Assembly (NCBI RefSeq): GCF_003797945.1
Contig: NZ_RKKU01000019.1
Span: forward strand, 20,056-84,055
From: Pseudomonas neustonica
GTDB taxonomy: Bacteria > Pseudomonadota > Gammaproteobacteria > Pseudomonadales > Pseudomonadaceae
Length of the DNA stretch: 64,000 bases
Direction: 5' to 3'
Below are positions 35,898-44,610 of this stretch, one piece after another (position 1 is the first letter of the stretch; each line of letters opens with the position of its first letter). Below the pieces are notes generated by a model. It was not told the origin of the DNA. It worked only from the letters and a program-made list of their open reading frames with translations, and did not search any database. The position numbers were made by a program, and so were the translations under genes.

Positions 35898-36400
35898 GAA
35901 TAGTGTCGATGCGAAGTTCGCAAATTGGCATAGGCATGATAGAAGTGCTTATTGCAGTGCTTGTCCTGGCGGTTGGCGCTCTGGGGTTTGCAGGGGTACA
36001 GCTGGTGGCTATGCAGAAATCTGAGGATGCCAACTACCGAAGTGCGGCGATGTTGATCGCGCAGGATGCGGTAGAGCGAATTCAAGCGAACTCAGCCAAG
36101 ATCGATGATTACAGGAGAAGCGGGGCTATAGCTACCCCCGCTAATGCTCCCAGTCAGACGTGCGGGGCTGGCTGTGACGTGAGTGGGCTCGATCTCAGTC
36201 AGTTGGCATGGTCGGCGAGTCAAACGCTGCCAAATGGGCAAATCAAGATTGATGATTGTGACTTCAATGGCCTGACATGTGTCGTGCTGAATTGGGGAGA
36301 GCGTGACGGTGCGGCGAACAGTATTGACGCGTGTACGAGCGCAGACGGCGTGAATTTAGCTGAGGGTTCTAACTGCTTGGTAATGGAGTTTATTCGATGA
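35894..36400 (+). CDS. pilV: Minor pilin PilV
   Basis: Minor pilin of 168 aa in the tip/priming complex. The prepilin-like N-terminus is QIGIGMIEVLIAVLVLAVGA: the cleavage Gly is followed by Met rather than Phe, with Glu5 retained. The conserved PilV stretch ALGFAGVQLVAMQKSEDANY follows, with a cysteine-containing globular domain (QTCGAGC). Start at 35894 uses the AGGAGGG inside fimU; a GTG three codons earlier is less likely. Overlaps pilW by 4 nt. Confidence 0.88.
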   Translation: MRIVSMRSSQIGIGMIEVLIAVLVLAVGALGFAGVQLVAMQKSEDANYRSAAMLIAQDAVERIQANSAKIDDYRRSGAIATPANAPSQTCGAGCDVSGLDLSQLAWSASQTLPNGQIKIDDCDFNGLTCVVLNWGERDGAANSIDACTSADGVNLAEGSNCLVMEFIR

Positions 36401-37191
36401 GGCGGTCACAGCGAGGGCTTACCCTGGTAGAACTTATGATCGCGTTGCTGCTTGGTCTACTGCTGAGTCTTGCGGCCATACAGCTTTTGATCACTAATCA
36501 GCGGACCTTTTCGCTGCAGGATGCCGTTACAGGTGTGAATGAAGATGGGCAAACGGTGCTGCGATATATCGCGGCAGATATTCGGAATGCAGGGCGTGGC
36601 AGTCAGGTTGAAGGTTTCGTCCAGCCTGTGGTGCAGGCTCTCTCTGTTGACGACGCCGAAGGTAATTCGGTCGCGTTTCAATCCGCAGATGGAGGCGCTG
36701 GCGGTAATGATGTCTTGGTAGTGAGCTATCTGGCCCAGAGAGCTTGTCAGGGGGCTGACTTAACCGCAGGTGGTGCTAATCCAGAAGGGGAAATCGTCGT
36801 TAATCGCTATTATGTAGTGGATGAGAGCTTATGGTGCTCAAGCTTGCGCAAGTCGGGAGCAGGAGGTTACGCCGCATTGGCACCTAATGCTGTAGAGCTG
36901 ATTTCTGGGGTTGAGAGTTTCCAGGTGCTATATGGTGTTGATGGGAGTCTAGACAGTGATATAGGCGCGACGAAGTTTGTATCTGCTGCTGGCTTGGTTG
37001 CTGATGATTCCGTTGTGTCTATTCGAGTAGGCTTGCTACTGCGTAGTAGCGACACAACATTGCCTGTGCCAGCGGGCGGCCAGACGCTTTCAGTGCTTGA
37101 TCAGCAGGTTGTTACGCCGGAAGATCGTGCAATTCGCCGTGTATTCTCTACAACAGCTCAAGTCCGTAATGTTAATTGGGATGGTATTTGA
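36397..37191 (+). CDS. pilW: Minor pilin PilW
   Basis: Largest minor pilin of the operon (264 aa). Prepilin signal RRSQRGLTLVELMIALLLGL has Leu at +1 and Glu5; the conserved PilW block GQTVLRYIAADIRNAGRGSQ follows. PilW, with PilV, PilX and PilY1, forms the tip complex that primes assembly. The gene overlaps pilV by 4 nt and lies 1 nt from pilX. Third codon positions become more AT-rich from here onward than in the flanking housekeeping genes. Confidence 0.9.
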   Translation: MRRSQRGLTLVELMIALLLGLLLSLAAIQLLITNQRTFSLQDAVTGVNEDGQTVLRYIAADIRNAGRGSQVEGFVQPVVQALSVDDAEGNSVAFQSADGGAGGNDVLVVSYLAQRACQGADLTAGGANPEGEIVVNRYYVVDESLWCSSLRKSGAGGYAALAPNAVELISGVESFQVLYGVDGSLDSDIGATKFVSAAGLVADDSVVSIRVGLLLRSSDTTLPVPAGGQTLSVLDQQVVTPEDRAIRRVFSTTAQVRNVNWDGI

Positions 37192-37192
37192 T

Positions 37193-37714
37193 ATGACTTC
37201 GCTACTTAATGGCGGTTTGGCGCAGCGAGGCTCTGCATTGATCGTTTCGTTATTTATTCTTCTTATGGTTTCGGTGCTAGGCATATCCGCGATGCGGACA
37301 AGTATCTACTCTTCTAAGGTCGCGACGGGCGTGCAGGCGGATACTATGAGTTTTGATGCTGCGGAGTCTGCTGTGGCGACGAGTTTGGCTCTCTTGCGTG
37401 GCCTTAATGACGCAGAGCTCTCATGGTCAATTCTTGATGGTAAGTCTATACAAACCTGTTTGCAGTCGGATGGGACGTTGAAGAACAGTGAGTGTGATGC
37501 GTCGGATCATATGGATTCGCGAGATCTACTGCAGGCGGGAAGTTATATTGTGCACTTGAAGAATAACTGTCGCATGGTTTCTGGAAGTGATGTGGAAATA
37601 TACCGGGACTATGTAATTGATGTGTTAGGTGAGAGCAGTATGCAGTCTTATCAGATTGAGAATAATCATTTGCAAGAGGCCTTGAAATTAGGGCTCGACT
37701 GCATTCAGCTTTGA
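37193..37714 (+). CDS. pilX: Minor pilin PilX
   Basis: Minor pilin of 173 aa. The N-terminus RGSALIVSLFILLMVSVLGI lacks Phe1 and Glu5, which is typical of PilX (RGAALIVSL in P. aeruginosa, from memory). The globular domain contains the PilX-like STSIYSSKVATGVQADTMSF-type segment seen here as MRTSIYSSKVATGVQADTM and several cysteines. The ATG at 37193 immediately follows the pilW stop; an in-frame extension to 37097 lies in pilW and is rejected. AT-rich relative to flanking genes. Confidence 0.88.
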   Translation: MTSLLNGGLAQRGSALIVSLFILLMVSVLGISAMRTSIYSSKVATGVQADTMSFDAAESAVATSLALLRGLNDAELSWSILDGKSIQTCLQSDGTLKNSECDASDHMDSRDLLQAGSYIVHLKNNCRMVSGSDVEIYRDYVIDVLGESSMQSYQIENNHLQEALKLGLDCIQL

Positions 37715-37730
37715 GGTTGGGGAGGTAAAA

Positions 37731-40700
37731 ATGAAACTTTTTACTCGTTATGCTCGTGTCGTTTTTCTCGGTGCGGTGGCGATGTTTTCCTCTGGTCAAT
37801 TATGGGCTGAGGATGTTGAGGTATATTACTCTGAAGTATTGTCAGACGATTCGGTGAACAAGAATATTGCGAACGTCATGATTATGCTTGATAACTCAGG
37901 CTCTATGCGCAATTGCGAAATAGGCTCGGGAGCTAATTGGTGTACGGGGAGCGATTGGCGTGAGCGCAGAATCAACCTCCTCAATGATGCGATGGAGACG
38001 ATACTTGATGACGCCGATGAGAATGTAAAAATAGGGCTGGGGCGCTTCAATAACTCGAGTAACGGTGGATATGTCATGGTGCCGGTAATGCCGGTAACTG
38101 AAAAGACTCGTCCCTATTTTGATGATGCGCTTAATTCGATTAACCCTAGTAGAAACATTCAATATCCTTCTGGCGGTATGCCGAGCACTGGCACTCCAAC
38201 ATCCCTTGGCTACGAGGAGATGGCCGATTATATGCTTGGGCGTAGCAGTAGTAATACGTACTCTTCTTCAGAGAATAGGTTTTGTCTAAAAGATGAGTAT
38301 GAAGAGCAATGTACTACTGAATATGAATACTCGGATGGGCAGCCCGTAAGCTATTGTGACGTAAATGAAGCGTCTTGCTCAATAACATATGGTGGTTGGC
38401 GAGTATTGCCCGCTAACGAAAGTTGTACTGTTGGTGAGGTTTGCCGTATTAGCTGGGGGGCGTGGATAAGTTATAACTGGTGGCAGCCTAGGCCCTCTTG
38501 TCCCGCGAGCGCAGCGACTTGTGAATACGATGATAGCCGTTGGTGGGATCTTAAGTATAGAACGGGGCTTTATCAAGAACGCGAAGTTTCTTATACGGAA
38601 AGTTTAGTCGCTAACGAGGTGACTTACTGCGAGATGGTCCCTACTGGTAGCTGCGCAGAGTATGCTCAAATAACCTCAGGTTCTAGCTACGACTCTCCCG
38701 TTGTGCAGGCTAATCAGTGTGAATCGAATCACATCATCATGTTCACGGATGGAGCGCCTTCAGGCGACAGCCCTGGCAGTGTGGAGCTGGTTTCTTGTAC
38801 GTCTGGGTCGTACAACTGTCAGGTCCGTATCGCGCGTAATCTGAATCGAGAAAACAACGCGATTGGTCGTGAAATCAAAACCCACAATATCGGCTTGTAT
38901 ATGGAAAGTAGTACTCTCGAAAATATGCAAAGCGTGTCCGCGGCCGGTGGTGGTAGCACCTATAACTCTGATAATGCTGAGAGTCTGCTCCTGGCGTTCC
39001 AGTCGACCCTCGACTTAATCGCGGACGAAGCGAACACAATGGTTTCGCCGGGCGTGGCAGTGAGCCAAAGCCAGCGGTTTCAGCATTTGGATGAGATGTA
39101 TTTTTCGTTGTTTAAGCCGCTGCAAAGCAGCTTTTGGCACGGTAACCTTAAGCGTTACCGAGTTGAGGTCGAGGATGGCGAGGCCTCCTTTTATGACGTG
39201 TCCGGCAATAATGCGATGAGTGGTAGTGAGTTTTCTTCTTCATCCCGCAGCTGGTGGAGCCGCTCAACGGACGGCGCTGATATCATGCTGGGTGGCGCTC
39301 GTGATCGATTGCAGTCGTCGGCACGCAGGCTTTTTTACTCCTCATCTCCTGGCGGGAGTCTGCGCCGGTTTGATCTAGACGACTTCACGAATGCGCAGCT
39401 TTTTTTGCCGTCCGAGGCGACGGACGCAGTTCGTGGCAATGTTGAGCGGGAGTTGCTGACTATGTGGGGAGATCCGTTACATAGCCGCCCATTAATGGTT
39501 AACTATGGTGGTACGATTGTTGGCGAAAACTTCGATGAAGATAATATTGTTTTCGTTTCGACTAACGCTGGCATGCTGCATGCGATTGACACCAGCAATG
39601 GTGATGAAAAGTTCGCTTTTATGCCGTATGAACTTATCTCGAAGGCATCCAGTTACACGGTTAACCGCTTGCCATTGGCCGGCGGGAATAAGCGTCAGAC
39701 ATATGGCCTGGATGGAAGCTGGGCTGTTTTGCGCGAGCCAGGTGACTCAATCGAAGATGCTCCCTCTAAGGTTATGATTTATGGGGGTATGCGGCGTGGC
39801 GGCAATAGTTACTACGCTTTGAATGTCACTAACGTGAGTAGCCCGCAGTTAGCATGGCAGGTTACAGGTGGATCGGGTGATTTTGTCGACTTGGGACAGA
39901 CTTGGTCTACTCCGAAGTTGGCGCGTTTCCCCACCGGCGATGGCGAGAGTGTTCCGGTGGTGATTTTTGGCGGTGGTTACAGCCCGGCAGATCACGATGA
40001 TCATAAGGAGCTTCGTGCTCAAGACGAGAAGGGCAACGCGATCTATGTGGTGAATGCTGACACCGGCGAGCTGGTTTGGTCGGCGGGCAGCCGGAGTGGG
40101 AATGTGGTAACTGCGGTCTCGCGTATGACTCACTCAATTCCGGGTAGCATCGCTGTGGTTGATACTGACTCTGATGGTGTGGTTGATCATCTGTATTTCG
40201 CTGATTTGGGTGGGCAGTTGTTCCGGGCAGATATTGATGGTTCAGAGGCTAGGTCCCACAGTGTCACACTGCTAGCTCGTTTAGGTGGCTCTGGTGAGAA
40301 TCACCGTCGTTTTTACGAGCAGCCAACGGTGTCCTACGTACGCGATGGCGCCAATTCGAGCTATTTTGTGTCGCTTGCATCAGGGTATCGTAGTCATCCA
40401 CTAGACGATGAAACACAAGATGCGTTGTTTGTGTTGAGCGATCGAGAACCTTTCGGTGGTCCTGCGAAGCCGGCGGCGACACTGGTCGATTTTACCAATG
40501 TGTCTACTGGCGCTCAGCCTGATACCACCAAGCGTGGATGGTATATGCAACTGAATAAGGCTGAAGGGGAAAAGTCGTTGTCCTCACCTGCTGTCTTTAA
40601 TTATGAGGTACTGTTTACAACGTATTCGCCAAGCTCTGCGTCGGATGATGAGCGCGATCCTTGTTCCGTCAGCTATGGGAAGTCTTATCTTCACAGGGTT

Positions 40701-40964
40701 GACTTGCTAACGGGACAGGGTGAGCGTTACGCACTCTTGCAACCTGGCCTGCCTCCAGGCGTTACCGTGCTGTTCGGCGAAAACGGTGACACTGCAATTG
40801 TCGTCGGCACGGAGACTGTTTCCCCCAGTGGTCCTGGCAATCCCCCGAATCCCCCGAATCCTCCTGGTGGTGATGTGCGTGACCTGCGCCATGGTCGCTG
40901 GATGCAGTTGACGCCCGATGCTGCAGGGGCTATCAAACTGCCTGAAAGCGGACAAGGAGATTAA
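37731..40964 (+). CDS. pilY1: Type IV pilus tip adhesin PilY1
   Basis: Large secreted pilus-tip protein (1077 aa). Signal peptide MKLFTRYARVVFLGAVAMFS to about residue 26. A von Willebrand A-like domain follows, with MIDAS residues Asp54-x-Ser56-x-Ser58 (LDNSGSM), Thr155 (TGTPT) and Asp340 (FTDGAP). Between the last two lies an unusual insertion, about residues 171-331, with 11 Cys and many Trp/Tyr. The C-terminal PilC-type beta-propeller starts near residue 577 (MWGDPLHSRPLMVNYGG) and carries a calcium loop Asp811-x-Asp813-x-Asp815-G-x-x-Asp819, as in P. aeruginosa PilY1. A Pro-rich linker (GNPPNPPNPPGG) precedes the tail. Ribosome site GGGGAGG. The 5' half is AT-rich. Confidence 0.94.
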   Translation: MKLFTRYARVVFLGAVAMFSSGQLWAEDVEVYYSEVLSDDSVNKNIANVMIMLDNSGSMRNCEIGSGANWCTGSDWRERRINLLNDAMETILDDADENVKIGLGRFNNSSNGGYVMVPVMPVTEKTRPYFDDALNSINPSRNIQYPSGGMPSTGTPTSLGYEEMADYMLGRSSSNTYSSSENRFCLKDEYEEQCTTEYEYSDGQPVSYCDVNEASCSITYGGWRVLPANESCTVGEVCRISWGAWISYNWWQPRPSCPASAATCEYDDSRWWDLKYRTGLYQEREVSYTESLVANEVTYCEMVPTGSCAEYAQITSGSSYDSPVVQANQCESNHIIMFTDGAPSGDSPGSVELVSCTSGSYNCQVRIARNLNRENNAIGREIKTHNIGLYMESSTLENMQSVSAAGGGSTYNSDNAESLLLAFQSTLDLIADEANTMVSPGVAVSQSQRFQHLDEMYFSLFKPLQSSFWHGNLKRYRVEVEDGEASFYDVSGNNAMSGSEFSSSSRSWWSRSTDGADIMLGGARDRLQSSARRLFYSSSPGGSLRRFDLDDFTNAQLFLPSEATDAVRGNVERELLTMWGDPLHSRPLMVNYGGTIVGENFDEDNIVFVSTNAGMLHAIDTSNGDEKFAFMPYELISKASSYTVNRLPLAGGNKRQTYGLDGSWAVLREPGDSIEDAPSKVMIYGGMRRGGNSYYALNVTNVSSPQLAWQVTGGSGDFVDLGQTWSTPKLARFPTGDGESVPVVIFGGGYSPADHDDHKELRAQDEKGNAIYVVNADTGELVWSAGSRSGNVVTAVSRMTHSIPGSIAVVDTDSDGVVDHLYFADLGGQLFRADIDGSEARSHSVTLLARLGGSGENHRRFYEQPTVSYVRDGANSSYFVSLASGYRSHPLDDETQDALFVLSDREPFGGPAKPAATLVDFTNVSTGAQPDTTKRGWYMQLNKAEGEKSLSSPAVFNYEVLFTTYSPSSASDDERDPCSVSYGKSYLHRVDLLTGQGERYALLQPGLPPGVTVLFGENGDTAIVVGTETVSPSGPGNPPNPPNPPGGDVRDLRHGRWMQLTPDAAGAIKLPESGQGD

Positions 40965-40970
40965 GTCGTG

Positions 40971-41366
40971 ATGAGTAAAGCGATCAAGATCTCGCGTGAT
41001 GCCGGTTTTACCTTGCTTGAGGTGATGATTGTGGTGGCGATTGTGGCGATTCTCGCCGCAATCGCTTATCCCTCTTACCAAGAGTATATCCGCAATACGA
41101 GAGAGGCCGAGGCAAAGGGTCAGATTATGGAGTATGCCAGCGAGTTGGAGGCCTTTAGAGCCAAGAACTTTTCGTATCCGGCTGATGAGGCAGCGGCAAG
41201 GGGGGTCGCGCCGGACGGTCTCTACGGTAGTGATTTCTACACGCCGGCCTATAATCGTAATAGCCCTCACGCTTTCACGATTACGGTTACCCCTAAAGGT
41301 ATTATGAGTGGTGAGCAGACCTTGGTATTTGAAACTGTAAATGGGGGCCCGCAGTGGGCTGATTAG
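40971..41366 (+). CDS. pilE: Minor pilin PilE
   Basis: Type IV minor pilin of about 131 aa. Prepilin signal RDAGFTLLEVMIVVAIVAIL with Gly/Phe cleavage and Glu5, followed by AAIAYPSYQEYIRNTREAEA, the pattern of PilE/major-pilin-like proteins. It connects the minor-pilin complex to the shaft. AAGGAG lies before both GTG 40968 and ATG 40971; the ATG is chosen. pilY2, which sits between pilY1 and pilE in P. aeruginosa, is absent here. Convergent with trmA, gap 26 nt. Confidence 0.9.
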   Translation: MSKAIKISRDAGFTLLEVMIVVAIVAILAAIAYPSYQEYIRNTREAEAKGQIMEYASELEAFRAKNFSYPADEAAARGVAPDGLYGSDFYTPAYNRNSPHAFTITVTPKGIMSGEQTLVFETVNGGPQWAD

Positions 41367-41392
41367 GGTCTGGTGGGCCTGAGTTTGCTTTG

Positions 41393-42478
41393 CTACACAG
41401 ACTCCAACAGCACCCCTGATTCCATATGATGGCTATAAGGAAACTGATCGAATAGCGCGCAACGGGTTATTCGATGAGTCTCGTTTAGCGTCTCCAGATT
41501 TTGCGCCAGAGTCTGCGGGTTGCAGGAGATGTAAAGAATACGGTTATAGCCCTGGACGAGCGCTAGGGTGGCGGGGTCTAGACCTGCTCTTGGCGGGTCG
41601 ACAAAGACAGTGCCAAAGTTGAAATCATCCAGATTTATACCTTGTAGGCGCCGAAACTCTCGCACGCCGGTGAGCGCTTGAGTCACCTCTTCGCTTGCTA
41701 GCCGCACCAGGGTCACGTTGGTGGCTTCGTTCATGGCCAGGTTTTCTACTGCTGATTTGACAGAGCTTTTCGCCAGTTCGGTTGCCATCACGCGGCGAAA
41801 GCGGGTGGATAGCGGTAAAGTAAAGTTACCGTTGCCACAGTACAGTTCCAGCAAGTCGTCTTGATTGCTGCCGACTGCATCGACTGCCCATCCCAGCATA
41901 TGTTGATTGACGCCGCCGTTGGGCTGCGTAAAGCCGCCCTCTATCTGTTGGTAGCGCCAGGTGCGCCCGGCTACGTCGAGTGCTTCAGTAACATAATCGC
42001 GTTCGAGTACGCGCTTGCGTCCGCGGCTACGGCCTATTAGCTGGATATCCAGTTGTCTTGCCAGCTGTTTGGCGGGCTCGTCCCAGTCTTCGTCCAGGGG
42101 GCGGTGATAGCACAGAGTGACTAGCGCCTCGCCAGACAGCGTGGTCAGGAACTCCACTTGAAAGAGCTTTCGACCCAGTGTCGGGTTCGCCTTGCAAGCA
42201 TCCAGCAGCGGTGTCATCAGTTCGTTGATGCGCTTACTGGCGATCGGAAGTTGATCGATAAGCACTGCCTTGTGCTTATTGCCCTGTTCAAACATCGCGT
42301 AATGCGGTTGTCCGTTCTCGTACCAGAGGCGGAACTCGGCGCGTAGCCTGAAGTGCTCAGGCGCTGAGGTGAAGACCTCGGGGTCAGGTGCGTCGAACTC
42401 TGCGAGCAGATGACACAGGCGCTCACGCTTTTCTGCCAGTTGAGTGGCGTAGTTTTCCGGATTGAATGCAAGGCTCAT
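41393..42478 (-). CDS. trmA: tRNA (uracil-54-C5)-methyltransferase TrmA
   Basis: SAM-dependent enzyme (361 aa) that makes ribothymidine at position 54 of the T-loop in tRNA. Seen: [20 protein letters not shown] at the N-terminus, [17 protein letters not shown] (SAM motif I), [19 protein letters not shown], and the catalytic-cysteine motif [18 protein letters not shown]. Both catalytic regions are intact and the length is typical. Its ATG overlaps the upstream permease stop by 1 nt, so the two form an operon. Confidence 0.97.
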   Translation of the reverse strand: MSLAFNPENYATQLAEKRERLCHLLAEFDAPDPEVFTSAPEHFRLRAEFRLWYENGQPHYAMFEQGNKHKAVLIDQLPIASKRINELMTPLLDACKANPTLGRKLFQVEFLTTLSGEALVTLCYHRPLDEDWDEPAKQLARQLDIQLIGRSRGRKRVLERDYVTEALDVAGRTWRYQQIEGGFTQPNGGVNQHMLGWAVDAVGSNQDDLLELYCGNGNFTLPLSTRFRRVMATELAKSSVKSAVENLAMNEATNVTLVRLASEEVTQALTGVREFRRLQGINLDDFNFGTVFVDPPRAGLDPATLALVQGYNRILYISCNPQTLAQNLETLNETHRITRCALFDQFPYSHHMESGVLLESV

Positions 42479-43770
42479 TAGTTGAACAACGCCAGTTTGA
42501 TGATGAAGAGCCCAGCCAAGATATAAAGGCTGAGGTTGAGGTCGCGCCAGCGACCAGACAATAGTTTGATTGCGGTCCAGACAATAAAACCGGCGGCGAT
42601 ACCGTTAGCGATTGAGAAGGTCAGCGGCATCATGATCGCCGTGATCACGACCGGGGCTGCTTCAGTCAAATCATCCCAGTCGACCTGAACCAGGCCACCG
42701 GTCATCAGCACGGCAACAAAGAGCAGGGCTGGCGCGGTTGCGAATGCGGGTACGGCGCCGGCGAGCGGTGAGAAAAACAGGCTGAGCAAGAAAAGTAGCG
42801 CAACCACGCACGCGGTCAGGCCTGTGCGACCGCCTGCAGCCGTGCCTGCGGCTGATTCAATGTAGCTGGTGGTGGTTGACGTGCCGAGTGCGGCCCCAGC
42901 CATGGTGGCAGTGCTATCCGCCATCAGGGCGCGGCCCAAGCGTGGCATTTTCCCATCCTCATCAACCAGGTTGGCGCGCTGGGCGACGCCGATCAGTGTC
43001 CCTGAGGTGTCAAATAGGTCAACGAAGAGGAAAGCGAAAATAATACTGAGCATGCCAACTTCTAGTGCACCTTTGATATCCAGCTGCATGAAGGTCGGCG
43101 TCAGGCTGGGTGGCGCTGAGACGACGCCGTCTGCCTGGCTTAAGCCGGTCAGTAGGCTGATCGCGGTTACCAGCAATATGCCGATCATCACCGCGCCGGT
43201 GACCTTGCGGTACGCCAACGCCACAATCACTGCAAAACCGCCTGCCGCGAGCAATGCGCCTGGCTGCGTCAGGTCGCCCATGGCGACCAGCGTCTCAGGG
43301 TGGTCTATTACTATGCCCGCGTTCTTGAGCGCGATAAGGGCCAGGAACAGGCCAATGCCCGCGGCAATGGCCGAGCGCAGCGCCATAGGGATGCTGTTAA
43401 TGATCCATTCGCGGATGCGGAAGATGCTGAGCAGGAAGAACATCAGGCCAGACAAGAAGACCGCGCCGAGAGCGACTTCCCAGCTGTAACCCATTGAGCC
43501 AACGACGGTGTAGGAGAAGAACGCGTTGAGGCCCATGCCTGGTGCCAGAGCGATTGGGTAGTTGGCCCATAAGCCCATGACCAGCGAGCCAATAGCCGCT
43601 GCCAGACAGGTGGCAACGAAGGCGGCGCCTGGGTCGATGCCAGCATCAGCCATCATCGCCGGATTGACGAAAATGATATAGGCCATGGTCAGGAAGGTGG
43701 TCAGGCCGGCCAAAAGCTCGGTGCGCACGTTAGTACCGTGTTCACTAAGTTTGAATAGTTTTTCTAGCAT
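42478..43770 (-). CDS. NCS2/AzgA-type purine permease
   Basis: Inner-membrane proton symporter of 430 aa with about 12-14 hydrophobic helices, AzgA/GhxP-AdeP branch of the NCS2 superfamily, importing hypoxanthine, guanine or adenine. Characteristic stretches: [20 protein letters not shown] at the N-terminus, [20 protein letters not shown] and [20 protein letters not shown], then [20 protein letters not shown]. The precise purine cannot be told from sequence by eye. A good sigma-70 promoter lies upstream; cotranscribed with trmA. Confidence 0.92.
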   Translation of the reverse strand: MLEKLFKLSEHGTNVRTELLAGLTTFLTMAYIIFVNPAMMADAGIDPGAAFVATCLAAAIGSLVMGLWANYPIALAPGMGLNAFFSYTVVGSMGYSWEVALGAVFLSGLMFFLLSIFRIREWIINSIPMALRSAIAAGIGLFLALIALKNAGIVIDHPETLVAMGDLTQPGALLAAGGFAVIVALAYRKVTGAVMIGILLVTAISLLTGLSQADGVVSAPPSLTPTFMQLDIKGALEVGMLSIIFAFLFVDLFDTSGTLIGVAQRANLVDEDGKMPRLGRALMADSTATMAGAALGTSTTTSYIESAAGTAAGGRTGLTACVVALLFLLSLFFSPLAGAVPAFATAPALLFVAVLMTGGLVQVDWDDLTEAAPVVITAIMMPLTFSIANGIAAGFIVWTAIKLLSGRWRDLNLSLYILAGLFIIKLALFN

Positions 43771-43806
43771 GATGGGTGCTTCCGAGGTTTAGGCAGAAAG
43801 CCGGGC

Positions 43807-43835
43807 ATTGTAGCGGATTCGCTGCTGTGGGTGAA
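43807..43835 (-). promoter_or_regulatory. Promoter for the purine permease-trmA operon
   Basis: On the minus strand TTCACC (43835-43830), 17-bp spacer, TACAAT (43812-43807). Start expected near 43800, about 30 nt before the permease ATG. Confidence 0.6.
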
Positions 43836-43889
43836 TTTTTGCTGTTCTTGTGTCAGGCTTATCGCCCTTTTTATGACTGGAGGCTCGCC

Positions 43890-44507
43890 ATGAGCACCAC
43901 TTTTGAGAACGACGAACAGCGCGTTAGCTACGGCATTGGCCGCCAGATGGGCGAGCAACTGCTGAGCAGTAATATCCCGGACCTTACTCTGGACCTCGTT
44001 GCCGCCGGGCTACGTGACGCTTATACCCAGCAGCCTAGTCAAGTGGCTGAAGCGGATCTGCAGGCGGCGTTTCAGCAGCTGCAGGAAAAAATGCGTGCTG
44101 CGGCACAAGAGTCTGCCAAGCTGGCTGCGCAGGCAGGTGTTGAGTTTTTAGCCGAAAATGCCAAGCGTGACGGCGTCACCACCCTGGCTTCAGGTCTGCA
44201 GTATGAAGTTGTTACCGCAGGTGAGGGTGCGACTCCAGAGGCGGGCTCTACCGTGCAGACTCATTATGAAGGCACGCTAATTTCCGGTGAAGTCTTTGAT
44301 AGTTCATACAAGCGTGGCCAGCCAGCTGAGTTTCCAGTGGGCGGTGTGATTGCGGGTTGGACTGAGGCGTTGCAGCTGATGCAGGAAGGCGCTAAGTGGC
44401 GTTTGTTTATCCCGGCTGAGCTGGCCTATGGCGAGCGCGGCGCAGGTAATAGCATTCCGCCGCATAGCGCGCTGATCTTCGAGATTGAGCTGCTTAAGGT
44501 TCTGTAA
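43890..44507 (+). CDS. fklB: FKBP-type peptidyl-prolyl isomerase FklB/FkpA-like
   Basis: Peptidyl-prolyl cis-trans isomerase of 205 aa. An N-terminal helical dimerisation domain (about residues 1-95, QRVSYGIGRQMGEQLLSSNI) precedes the FKBP catalytic domain (about 110-205): VQTHYEGTLISGEVFDSSYK, PAEFPVGGVIAGWTEALQLM, FIPAELAYGERGAGNSIPPH. No signal peptide is seen from the ATG at 43890 (TGGAGG upstream), so it is cytoplasmic, like E. coli FklB (FKBP22). The in-frame extension to 43776 covers the divergent promoter region and is rejected. Confidence 0.93.
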   Translation: MSTTFENDEQRVSYGIGRQMGEQLLSSNIPDLTLDLVAAGLRDAYTQQPSQVAEADLQAAFQQLQEKMRAAAQESAKLAAQAGVEFLAENAKRDGVTTLASGLQYEVVTAGEGATPEAGSTVQTHYEGTLISGEVFDSSYKRGQPAEFPVGGVIAGWTEALQLMQEGAKWRLFIPAELAYGERGAGNSIPPHSALIFEIELLKVL

Positions 44508-44562
44508 GTAAGCGCCTGTCCTGGTCGGCGGTGGTAAGTTCAGCTCTCGACCAGGTCAGATA

Positions 44563-44607
44563 TGTGAGCCTCTGTCGTTACGTAATGACGTAGTTGCGAG
44601 GCTCACA
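44563..44607. repeat. Long inverted repeat between fklB and ispB
   Basis: TGTGAGCCTC (44563-44572) and GAGGCTCACA (44598-44607) are perfect complements. The loop contains a second near-palindrome, GTCGTTAC-GTAATGAC. It sits between convergent stop codons but lacks a T run, so it is a possible bidirectional transcription barrier or mRNA-end stabiliser. Confidence 0.65.
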
Positions 44608-44610
44608 GGT

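Noticed and set aside
28400..42500. CRISPR array, prophage or defence island in the accessory-looking part
   Set aside because: No spaced direct repeats, integrase, phage or defence genes seen; the only accessory-type content is pilus genes.
42869..43489. 206-codon plus-strand frame opposite the purine permease
   Set aside because: Antisense to a clear AzgA-type transporter; no ribosome site or family match.
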